From Oscillospiraceae bacterium (GTDB taxonomy: Bacteria; Bacillota; Clostridia; Oscillospirales; Ruminococcaceae), in the NCBI GenBank assembly GCA_900768245.1, contig CAAGCE010000114.1, positions 1 through 6,575 on the forward strand: a DNA stretch of 6,575 nt, given 5' to 3'. The translations under genes and the position numbers were made by a program. Positions 1-4,977 of the stretch are shown here, piece by piece. The notes below the pieces were generated by a model. The model worked only from the letters and a program-made list of their open reading frames with translations. It had not been told where the DNA came from and ran no database searches. Each line of letters starts with the position of its first letter. Position 1 is the first letter of the stretch.

Positions 1-113
1 CTCAGATGCGCAGTCAGATTTTTCGTCAGATTGTATAGAAATTTCGCAGGCATACTGTCGTATGTCAAGAAATTTATGTGCAAGATGACGGAAAATATGC
101 AAGCAGATGAGGT
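1..113. repeat. Long imperfect palindrome, possible dispersed intergenic repeat
   Basis: An inverted repeat is centred on TGTC at 56-59. The inner arms CATAC (51-55) and GTATG (60-64) are perfect. Moving outward, AAATTTC (39-45) pairs with GAAATTT (69-75), TTG (31-33) with CAA (81-83), and TTTTTCGTCA (19-28) with TGACGGAAAA (86-95) with one G-T pair. A short CTCA (1-4) and TGAG (108-111) may extend it. RNA from either strand would fold into a hairpin with arms of roughly 38 nt. GTCAGATT also occurs twice as a direct repeat at 13-20 and 25-32. There is no open reading frame of interest. I infer a non-coding dispersed element that may begin before the window; copy number cannot be seen here. 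Confidence 0.6.
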
Positions 114-155
114 GCTAAGGCTTTAGCCGGTGGTTTTTAGAGGTGACCTTCAGAC

Positions 156-194
156 ATTACAAAGCACACCGTACTTTTGAATTGTGCGGTGTGC
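156..194 (-). terminator. Probable terminator of the pyr operon
   Basis: Just past the pyrF stop codon the minus strand reads GCACACCG (194-187), a 15-nt interval, then CGGTGTGC (171-164), an 8-bp perfect stem. The following tract TTTGTAAT is only moderately T-rich, so termination may be incomplete. The position, five bases after the stop codon, supports a role at the 3' end of the operon, as a terminator or an mRNA-stabilising hairpin. Confidence 0.6.
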
Positions 195-199
195 ATAGA

Positions 200-1132
200 T
201 TATTTCTTTAAAGCAGGAACGAAAGATGTGATGTCATCTCTCATACGGATAACTTCACGTCTTGCAGCCTTTGCAAAGTCCTTTTCGTCGCAGCCTTCCT
301 TCTGATAAGCACACATAACAGCTCTTGAAGAGTTTACGATTGCACCGAGACCATTTGCGTCAAATGCCTTTGAAACACCTTCAGCTCCGCCGCCCTGAGC
401 GCCATAGCCCGGAACGAGGAAGAATGTGTGAGGAAGCTTTACTCTCATTTCGGCAAGCTGCTCGGGATATGTTGCACCGACAACAGCACCAACAGCCGAG
501 TAGCCGTATTTGCCGATAGAATCAGCACCCCATTTTTCACACATATCACCCATTGCATTGTAGATAGTGCCGCCTTCTTCAAGAAGCTTGTCCTGAAGCT
601 CACCTGAGGATTTGTTTGATGTTTTTACAAGGACGAAAATGCCCTTGTCGTTTTTATTGCATACGGCAGTAAGAGGAGCGATGCCGTCTGTGCCGAGATA
701 GCCGTTTACGGTAAGAGCGTCAGCACCGAAGCCCTCAAAAGAATTTCCTTCGATCTCAACGCTGCCGAGGTAAGCGTTTGTATATGCCTCCATAGTTGCG
801 CCGATGTCATTTCTCTTGCCGTCAACGATAACGAACATACCCTTTTCCTTAGCATATTCAATTGTCTTGTAAAGAGTCTTTACACCGTGCCAGCCGTACA
901 TTTCATAGTAAGCGGCCTGCGGCTTGATAGCAGGAACGATGTCGTATATTTCATCAATGATAGCCTTGTTGAATTTGAGGATAGCAGCAGCAGCACCTTT
1001 AAGGTCAGCACCCTTTTCTTCAAAGCATTTCTCCTTGATAAAATTCGGAACATAGTCAAGCTTAGGGTCAAGACCTACTACTGTCGGGTTGCCTGTTTCG
1101 ATGATTTTTGCGATCATTCTGTCAAAAGACAT
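200..1132 (-). CDS. pyrF: Orotidine 5'-phosphate decarboxylase (type 2)
   Basis: This cytoplasmic enzyme decarboxylates orotidine 5'-phosphate to UMP, the last step of de novo pyrimidine synthesis. The 310-residue product has the (beta/alpha)8-barrel motifs of the family: VGLDP near residue 20, AIKPQ near 68-72, the catalytic signature VDGKRNDIG with D104, K106 and D109, the phosphate-binding PGYGAQG at 241-247, and NSSR at 267-270. Its length and the DGKRNDIG form fit the longer type 2 subfamily rather than the shorter Bacillus type. The ATG at 1132 is chosen because AAGGAG (1146-1141) lies 8 bases upstream; an in-frame GTG at 1141 would overlap that site. It is the last gene of the operon, 15 bases after pyrC, and should be co-regulated by the PyrR attenuator. 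All key residues appear intact. Confidence 0.96.
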   Translation of the reverse strand: MSFDRMIAKIIETGNPTVVGLDPKLDYVPNFIKEKCFEEKGADLKGAAAAILKFNKAIIDEIYDIVPAIKPQAAYYEMYGWHGVKTLYKTIEYAKEKGMFVIVDGKRNDIGATMEAYTNAYLGSVEIEGNSFEGFGADALTVNGYLGTDGIAPLTAVCNKNDKGIFVLVKTSNKSSGELQDKLLEEGGTIYNAMGDMCEKWGADSIGKYGYSAVGAVVGATYPEQLAEMRVKLPHTFFLVPGYGAQGGGAEGVSKAFDANGLGAIVNSSRAVMCAYQKEGCDEKDFAKAARREVIRMRDDITSFVPALKK

Positions 1133-1140
1133 TTTCAACA

Positions 1141-1146
1141 CTCCTT
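1141..1146 (-). promoter_or_regulatory. Ribosome binding site of pyrF
   Basis: AAGGAG on the minus strand sits 8 bases before ATG at 1132 and between the pyrC stop and pyrF. It excludes the upstream in-frame GTG (1141) and TTG (1138) as starts, since they overlap or nearly touch it. Confidence 0.8.
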
Positions 1147-1147
1147 C

Positions 1148-2407
1148 TTATTTCTGTTCAAAGCGGATAATACCGTCGGTTATCGTCATAATGTTTCTTC
1201 CCTTGAATTTTTCACCCTTGAACACGGTATTGTGTGATTTTGAGTGAAGCTTTTCAGGGTCAACCGTCCATTCTTCATCAAGATCGGCGATTATCATATC
1301 AGCCTTCGCTCCCTCTTTTATGTGGGGAACTTCAATGCCCAGCAGCTTTCTCGGCTCTGATGACATAAGCTCAATGATCCTCTGAAGGCTGAGCTTTCCT
1401 GTATGATAAAAATGAGTAAGCATTGCGGCAAGCGATGTTTCCAGTCCCACAACTCCGTTAGGCGACTTATAGAAATCAGCCTTTTCCTCAGCAGCGTGAG
1501 GAGCGTGGTCGGTAACGATACAATCTATCGTTCCGTCAAGAACTGCTTCTTCAACAGCCTTTCGGTCGTCCTCTGTACGCAGCGGAGGATTCATACGATA
1601 GTCAGCGTCAAGACTTCTGAGCTTTTCATCTGTATACATAAAATAATGGGGACAGGTCTCGCAGGTGACTTTTACTCCCCTTGCCTTTGCTTCACGGATA
1701 AAGTCAAGACTTCCTCTTGTGGAAACGTGGCAGATGTGTATTCTTGCGTCGGCGGACATTGCAAGAGCGATCTCTCTTGCTGTTATGCTGTCCTCGGAAG
1801 CACGGTTCATTCCCTTTACGCCGAGCTCCTTTGAGACCTCACCGTCGTTCATAATACCGCCGTTTATAATGTTAAGATCCTCGCAGTGTGATGCGATAAG
1901 CAGACCGTTTTTATTGCTTTCAAGCATTGCCTGACGGAGAAGCTCTGCATTTTCAACAGGTCTGCCGTCATCCGAAATGATTTTAACGCCGATAGCTGAA
2001 TGGTCATAAAGCTCTTTTCCGAGCATACCTTTTGTAATACAGCCTGCGGGATAAACGCTTACGCCTGTTCCCTCTGCTTTTTTTACAATATAGTCAACGA
2101 TCTCTTTGCTGTCGATAACAGGCTTTGTATTCGGCATACAAACAACACCTGTCACGCCCCCTGCAAGTGCAGCACTGCAGCCTGTGAGAACGTCCTCTTT
2201 ATGAGTAAGACCGGGGTCACGGAAATGAACGTGCATATCGAAAAGCGGCGGAATGACCGTAAGCTTTCCCTTTCCGTCGATAACACGGTTCGCAGCTTCA
2301 TCTGTTTCGCCGATCTTTGCGATAACACCGTCCTTTATAAGCAGGTCGCAGACCTTATCGGTATCAACATCGGCAATACGGACATTTTTAAGCAGAATAC
2401 TGTTCAA
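1148..2407 (-). CDS. pyrC: Dihydroorotase (class I, zinc-dependent)
   Basis: This enzyme reversibly cyclises N-carbamoyl-L-aspartate to dihydroorotate, the third step of UMP synthesis. The 419-residue product matches the usual length of Bacillus-type class I dihydroorotases (about 428). The metal-binding motif DMHVHFRDPG gives H59 and H61. ISDDG at 145-148 holds the aspartate of the bridged metal site (D146 or D147). IASHCED gives H174, ICHVS gives H227, and IVTDHAPH gives D300 with H301 and H304. MNPPLR at 272-277 is the conserved substrate-side segment, and the C-terminal part around HNTVFKG is typical of the amidohydrolase fold. The start is TTG at 2407, with AGGAGG (2418-2413) 5 bases upstream. 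It lies 22 bases after pyrR and 15 before pyrF, so translation is probably coordinated. Allantoinase or hydantoinase is made unlikely by the operon context. Confidence 0.95.
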   Translation of the reverse strand: MNSILLKNVRIADVDTDKVCDLLIKDGVIAKIGETDEAANRVIDGKGKLTVIPPLFDMHVHFRDPGLTHKEDVLTGCSAALAGGVTGVVCMPNTKPVIDSKEIVDYIVKKAEGTGVSVYPAGCITKGMLGKELYDHSAIGVKIISDDGRPVENAELLRQAMLESNKNGLLIASHCEDLNIINGGIMNDGEVSKELGVKGMNRASEDSITAREIALAMSADARIHICHVSTRGSLDFIREAKARGVKVTCETCPHYFMYTDEKLRSLDADYRMNPPLRTEDDRKAVEEAVLDGTIDCIVTDHAPHAAEEKADFYKSPNGVVGLETSLAAMLTHFYHTGKLSLQRIIELMSSEPRKLLGIEVPHIKEGAKADMIIADLDEEWTVDPEKLHSKSHNTVFKGEKFKGRNIMTITDGIIRFEQK

Positions 2408-2412
2408 AATAA

Positions 2413-2418
2413 CCTCCT
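2413..2418 (-). promoter_or_regulatory. Ribosome binding site fixing a TTG start for pyrC
   Basis: A perfect AGGAGG lies 5 bases before TTG at 2407. No ATG or GTG nearby has comparable support, so pyrC very probably begins with TTG. Confidence 0.8.
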
Positions 2419-2429
2419 AAACCAAAGCC

Positions 2430-2960
2430 TCAGCTTTTTCCAAGTATCACGACTTTGTCGCAGCCGTGAATTTCCTTCATCATAACCTTCACCGACTCGT
2501 CACGGGAAGTGGGCAGATTTTTTCCGACGTAATCGGGACGTATAGGTATCTCTCTGTGTCCTCTGTCAACAAGTACGGCAAGCTGTATGCTCTGAGGTCT
2601 GCCACGCTTCATAACAGCGTCAATGGCTGCTCTCGCACTTCTTCCCGTAAAGATAACATCGTCCACAAGGATAATTTTTTTGTCCTTCACATCGAAAGCA
2701 ATGCTTGTTCTGTCGCAGTCGGGAACGTGCTTTTCGTCGTCACGGTAAGAGGTTATGTCAAGAGCGCCCACCTCAACGGAAGTGTTTTCAAGCTCATTGA
2801 GCTTAGCGGCAATTCTTGAAGCAATGCTTATACCGCCCGACATAATAGCAACTATACAAAGGTTATCGGTGCCCTTGTTGCGTTCGATTATTTCGTATGA
2901 GATCCTTGCGATAGCACGGTTAATGGCACTTTCGTCCATAATAACGGCTTTTTCGGTCAA
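2430..2960 (-). CDS. pyrR: Bifunctional pyr operon attenuator protein / uracil phosphoribosyltransferase
   Basis: PyrR binds the leader mRNA of pyr genes when UMP or UTP is plentiful and promotes transcription termination; many members also convert uracil and PRPP to UMP. The 176-residue product closely follows the Bacillus protein: an N-terminal TEKAVIMDESAINRAI segment, IERNKG near 27-32, the basic and acidic hood segment DITSYRDD, the PRPP-binding loop IILVDDVIFTGRSARAA, and the C-terminal LVDRGHREIPIRPDYVGKN. The start is TTG at 2960, with GGAGG (2972-2968) 7 bases upstream. An in-frame TTG at 2978 is rejected because it falls in the T-run of the attenuator and has no ribosome binding site. 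As first gene of the operon it should repress itself together with pyrC and pyrF. Confidence 0.96.
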   Translation of the reverse strand: MTEKAVIMDESAINRAIARISYEIIERNKGTDNLCIVAIMSGGISIASRIAAKLNELENTSVEVGALDITSYRDDEKHVPDCDRTSIAFDVKDKKIILVDDVIFTGRSARAAIDAVMKRGRPQSIQLAVLVDRGHREIPIRPDYVGKNLPTSRDESVKVMMKEIHGCDKVVILGKS

Positions 2961-2967
2961 ATGGGCA

Positions 2968-2972
2968 CCTCC
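2968..2972 (-). promoter_or_regulatory. Ribosome binding site fixing a TTG start for pyrR
   Basis: GGAGG lies 7 bases before TTG at 2960 and immediately after the terminator T-run. The tight packing means only read-through transcripts carry the site. It places the protein start six codons downstream of the longest open frame. Confidence 0.85.
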
Positions 2973-2976
2973 GTTC

Positions 2977-3012
2977 AAAAAAAATACCTGTCTGCAAGGT
3001 GCAGGCAGGTAT
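2977..3012 (-). terminator. Attenuator terminator in the pyr leader
   Basis: On the minus strand, ATACCTG (3012-3006) and CTGCA (3004-3000) pair with TGCAG (2996-2992) and CAGGTAT (2990-2984). There is one C-A mismatch and a CCT loop, and a run of T follows (2983-2977). This is a canonical intrinsic terminator placed between promoter and pyrR, as in PyrR-controlled operons. Its loop and right arm contain CCTTGC (2999-2994), complementary to GCAAGG in the PyrR-binding element (3083-3078). This suggests how the alternative antiterminator forms. Confidence 0.92.
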
Positions 3013-3071
3013 AATAAATTCGTTTGAATACAGCTTCAGCGTACAGATATGCCGCAAAAAGCCAAAGGAAA

Positions 3072-3103
3072 CGACTGCCTTGCCAACCTCACAGGATTGT
3101 CTT
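3072..3103 (-). ncRNA. PyrR-binding RNA element (pyr attenuator leader)
   Basis: The minus strand carries AATCCTGTGAGGTTGGCAAG at 3098-3079 followed by one more G. This matches the PyrR binding-loop consensus as I recall it (ARUCCNGNGAGGYU followed by a GCAAGG-like tail). Flanking AAGAC (3103-3099) and GTC (3075-3073) could close the stem. Established PyrR biology says protein bound here stabilises an anti-antiterminator, so the terminator at 2977-3012 forms. Without PyrR, GCAAGG is free to pair with CCTTGC of the terminator and transcription continues. The leader is about 160 nt from the predicted start of transcription to the pyrR start codon. Confidence 0.9.
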
Positions 3104-3125
3104 AAAGGGGTCTTAATTGATATAT

Positions 3126-3154
3126 AGTATACCATACCGCCTGTCAAAAGTCAA
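3126..3154 (-). promoter_or_regulatory. Promoter of the pyrRCF operon
   Basis: On the minus strand, TTGACT (3154-3149) and TATACT (3131-3126) are separated by 17 bases, and TGG just before the -10 gives an extended -10. Transcription should start near 3119, about 20 bases before the PyrR-binding element. An AT-rich tract at about 3160-3190 upstream could act as an UP element. Confidence 0.88.
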
Positions 3155-3202
3155 CAGCTTTATATATGGTTTAACATTTTATATATATTTTCGGCGTCAG
3201 GT

Positions 3203-3240
3203 AAAAAAATCAAAAGCGTTTCGACGAATCAAATGTCGCT
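3203..3240 (-). terminator. Weak candidate terminator of the small gene
   Basis: Minus-strand AGCGAC (3240-3235) can pair with GTCG or CGCT downstream (3225-3222, 3218-3215) in a bulged hairpin across the stop codon, followed by TTTTGATTTTTTT (3215-3203). The stem is short, so this rests mainly on the T-tract. If it fails, transcripts of the small gene would run into the pyr leader. Confidence 0.3.
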
Positions 3241-3453
3241 GCAAAGCTCAGACAAGCATTCATTCACCTCATCCAGTGAAAAAGTTTCTGTACCATTAAG
3301 ACGCATTGCCTCAGCTTCAAAAAGCTTTTTACGCAAGTCAAGCATTTTCTCACAATTGAGTTGCTGATTATTAACACAACATTCATCTTTTACGCAATTA
3401 TCCGTAATATCGTTAGATTTATTCTCAAAACGCTCAAAAAATATTATTGCCAC
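3229..3453 (-). CDS. Small hypothetical protein, cysteine-containing, antitoxin-like C terminus
   Basis: I do not recognise this 74-residue protein with certainty. The N-terminal half is polar with four cysteines (C20, C25, C26, C34) and a fifth and sixth near the C terminus. The C-terminal half is predicted helical and reads LRKKLFEAEAMRLNGTETFS followed by LDEV. That shape, a charged helix, a short Asn-Gly turn, then Ser-Leu-Asp-Glu-Val and a second helix, resembles C-terminal parts of small antitoxin-like proteins, but this is only a resemblance. No toxin gene is adjacent. Support for coding is the near-consensus promoter upstream (3488-3515). The GTG start at 3453 has a poor site (GGGGA, about 9-10 bases upstream). 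An internal ATG at residue 37 would give a 38-residue product spanning just the helical part. Codons are more AT-rich than in the neighbours. No signal peptide or membrane segment is seen. Confidence 0.5.
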   Translation of the reverse strand: MAIIFFERFENKSNDITDNCVKDECCVNNQQLNCEKMLDLRKKLFEAEAMRLNGTETFSLDEVNECLSELCSDI

Positions 3454-3487
3454 GAAAACAATTCCCCAACATATGATTTGATATTAT

Positions 3488-3515
3488 TTTATACACGTTG
3501 CATAGATATTGTCAA
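3488..3515 (-). promoter_or_regulatory. Promoter of the small hypothetical gene
   Basis: On the minus strand a perfect TTGACA (3515-3510) and TATAAA (3493-3488) are 16 bases apart. Transcription would begin near 3481, giving a leader of about 28 nt before the GTG at 3453. It lies back to back with the promoter of the CapA-like gene, the two -35 boxes being 22 bases apart. Confidence 0.7.
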
Positions 3516-3537
3516 GCACAAATTATCGGAAAAAATA

Positions 3538-3566
3538 TTGTAACTCCCTAAAAAAAATGCTATAAT
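3538..3566 (+). promoter_or_regulatory. Promoter of the CapA-like lipoprotein gene
   Basis: TTGTAA (3538-3543) and a perfect TATAAT (3561-3566) are 17 bases apart, with TGC before the -10 as an extended -10 motif. Start of transcription is expected near 3573. This falls after the in-frame TTG at 3566, so that codon cannot be the translation start from this promoter. Confidence 0.82.
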
Positions 3567-3584
3567 TGCATAAAATAACAAAAT

Positions 3585-3590
3585 GGGGTG
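3585..3590 (+). promoter_or_regulatory. Ribosome binding site fixing a TTG start for the CapA-like gene
   Basis: GGGGTG lies 5 bases before TTG at 3596. It can pair with the CACCUC part of the 16S tail with one G-U pair. Starting here puts the Lys-Lys of a signal peptide directly after the initiator. Confidence 0.65.
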
Positions 3591-3595
3591 TCAAA

Positions 3596-4870
3596 TTGAA
3601 AAAAGCATCATTTTTTATAACAGCATTGCTTGCATTTTCAGTATTTACAGGCTGTTCAAAGGTCAATGAAGCCGTTCCTGCGGAACTTGTTTTAAGTGAT
3701 ACCGTTACGGTAACGTCAGAAGAAACAACGACAACAACTGCCGTAACAACAGAAGAAACCGTCACGGAAACCACCGTTCCGCCCGAGCATTACGAAACCG
3801 TAAGCTTTTCGGCTGTGGGGGATAACCTTATCCACTCGTCAATATATAAACAAGCTGCCAACCGTTCCGAATCCGGCGGATACGATTTTCTTTACGCATA
3901 CCAAAACGTGACCGACCTTGTGGAAACTGCGGATATAGCCGTTATAAATCAGGAAACTCTTATCTGCAACGATAAATTTGAACCGTCTACATATCCCTGC
4001 TTCAACTCACCTGTCGCACTGGGTGACTTTATGATAAAAATGGGTTTCGATGTTTTCACTATGGCAAATAACCATACCCTTGACAAAGGCACGGACGGAC
4101 TTTCAGCCTGCCTTGACTACTGGGAAAGCAAGGGTGACAGCGTTACCGTTGCAGGCGCATACCGAAATGCTGAGGATAAAGCCAATATCCGTACAAACGA
4201 GTATAACGGCATTACATTCTCATACCTTTCCTACACAGAAAGCCTTAACGGACTTTCCCTTCCAAGCGGCTCAGAGCTTATCATCGGCGATGCAAACGAT
4301 ATTGACGGTGTCATAGCCGATATAAAAGCGGCAAAGGAAGTTTCCGATGTCTGCATCGTTGCACTTCACTGGGGAGTTGAAAATTCTGATGTCATTTCGG
4401 ACTACCAGCGTGACTATGCAAAAAAGATAGCCGAAGCAGGTGCGGATATTATCATCGGAAACCACCCCCACGTTCTCCGTGACATTGAAATGATAGAACG
4501 TGAGGACGGCTCAGAAGCACTCTGCGCATATTCTCTCGGAAACTTTATTTCCGCCCAGAGTGTCGGTCAGAACCTTATAGGCGGAGTTCTGCAGTTCAAT
4601 GTTACAGCACTTGTTTCGGACAGCGGCGAAAGGTCAGATGAACGCCCCGTTATATCCGATGTAAAGCTTATACCTATCGTTACCCACTATGATACAAATT
4701 ATGCAAACGTGCGTATTTACAAGCTTTCAGACTATACTCCCGAGCTTGCATCATCACACGGCGTAAGAGCGTTCAGCAAATTCAGCTATGACTACATTTT
4801 TGATGTGCTTGAAAAAAATATAAATGAAGAATATCTTGTCCTTCCCGAAAAAGCAGACGGCAACGAATAA
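3596..4870 (+). CDS. CapA / PGA_cap family lipoprotein (poly-gamma-glutamate capsule synthesis-like)
   Basis: The 424-residue product begins with a lipoprotein signal peptide (MKK, hydrophobic core 4-17, lipobox VFTGC with C20 as the lipidated residue). A Thr/Glu/Val-rich spacer follows at about 37-64. The rest is a CapA domain with the metallophosphatase-like motifs in order: SAVGDNLIH (72-80), AVINQET (115-121), ANNHTLDKG (157-165), ALHWGVEN (256-263), GNHPHV (288-293) and SLGNF (313-317). All expected Asp, Asn and His positions are present, so the domain is probably functional. In Bacillus, CapA/PgsA acts at the membrane in poly-gamma-glutamate synthesis or export. No capB, capC or capD homologue is here, so substrate and role are unknown; a polysaccharide or peptide envelope role is inference. 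The TTG start is supported by GGGGTG and by the promoter position. No clear terminator follows before the citrate synthase promoter. Confidence 0.88.
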   Translation: MKKASFFITALLAFSVFTGCSKVNEAVPAELVLSDTVTVTSEETTTTTAVTTEETVTETTVPPEHYETVSFSAVGDNLIHSSIYKQAANRSESGGYDFLYAYQNVTDLVETADIAVINQETLICNDKFEPSTYPCFNSPVALGDFMIKMGFDVFTMANNHTLDKGTDGLSACLDYWESKGDSVTVAGAYRNAEDKANIRTNEYNGITFSYLSYTESLNGLSLPSGSELIIGDANDIDGVIADIKAAKEVSDVCIVALHWGVENSDVISDYQRDYAKKIAEAGADIIIGNHPHVLRDIEMIEREDGSEALCAYSLGNFISAQSVGQNLIGGVLQFNVTALVSDSGERSDERPVISDVKLIPIVTHYDTNYANVRIYKLSDYTPELASSHGVRAFSKFSYDYIFDVLEKNINEEYLVLPEKADGNE

Positions 4871-4904
4871 TTATGTATATTTAATGAAAGTTTGCGTAAT
4901 TTGC

Positions 4905-4933
4905 TTGCAGATTAGACATTTTTATGATATAAT
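4905..4933 (+). promoter_or_regulatory. Promoter of the citrate synthase gene
   Basis: TTGCAG (4905-4910) and a perfect TATAAT (4928-4933) are 17 bases apart, with TGA before the -10 forming an extended -10. Transcription should start near 4940, leaving a leader of about 38 nt before TTG at 4978. The -10 overlaps the left arm of an inverted repeat. Confidence 0.8.
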
Positions 4934-4954
4934 TGATTTCGTTATCATAAAAAT
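4918..4954. promoter_or_regulatory. Putative operator: 12-bp perfect inverted repeat over the citrate synthase promoter
   Basis: ATTTTTATGATA (4918-4929) is exactly repeated in inverted form as TATCATAAAAAT (4943-4954), with a 13-base spacer and 25 bp between arm centres. The arms bracket the -10 box and the expected start of transcription. A transcript from this promoter would contain only the right arm, so it cannot form the hairpin. The arrangement fits a DNA operator for a dimeric repressor binding about two and a half helical turns apart, or for a looping or tetrameric factor. The protein is unknown. Confidence 0.55.
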
Positions 4955-4963
4955 TATTAATGA

Positions 4964-4968
4964 AAGGA
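4964..4968 (+). promoter_or_regulatory. Ribosome binding site fixing a TTG start for citrate synthase
   Basis: AAGGA lies 9 bases before TTG at 4978. The in-frame ATG at 4960 has only AT-rich sequence ahead of it and overlaps this region, so the TTG start is preferred. Confidence 0.6.
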
Positions 4969-4977
4969 CGGATTACT

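Noticed and set aside
114..148. GCTAA / TTAGC hairpin followed by GGTTTTTAG, as a plus-strand terminator
   Set aside because: The stem is only 5 bp, the T-run is separated by several bases, and no plus-strand gene ends upstream within the window.
887..2485. Long plus-strand frames opposite pyrF, pyrC and pyrR (116 to 161 codons)
   Set aside because: They are antisense to clear enzyme genes, show no ribosome binding sites or recognisable motifs, and are explained by codon bias of the real genes.
2920..3147. 75-codon minus-strand frame running through the pyr leader and into pyrR
   Set aside because: It crosses the PyrR element and the terminator, has no ribosome binding site, and overlaps pyrR in another frame. 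Its start lies upstream of the expected transcription start.
3566..3595. Ten-codon N-terminal extension of the CapA-like protein starting at TTG 3566
   Set aside because: That codon overlaps the last base of the -10 box and would not be in the mRNA; it would also displace the signal peptide from the N terminus.
3523..3774. Val/Ser-rich minus-strand frame opposite the start of the CapA-like gene
   Set aside because: Its repetitive composition is the complement of the Thr/Glu-rich spacer of the lipoprotein, so it is a by-product of that low-complexity segment.
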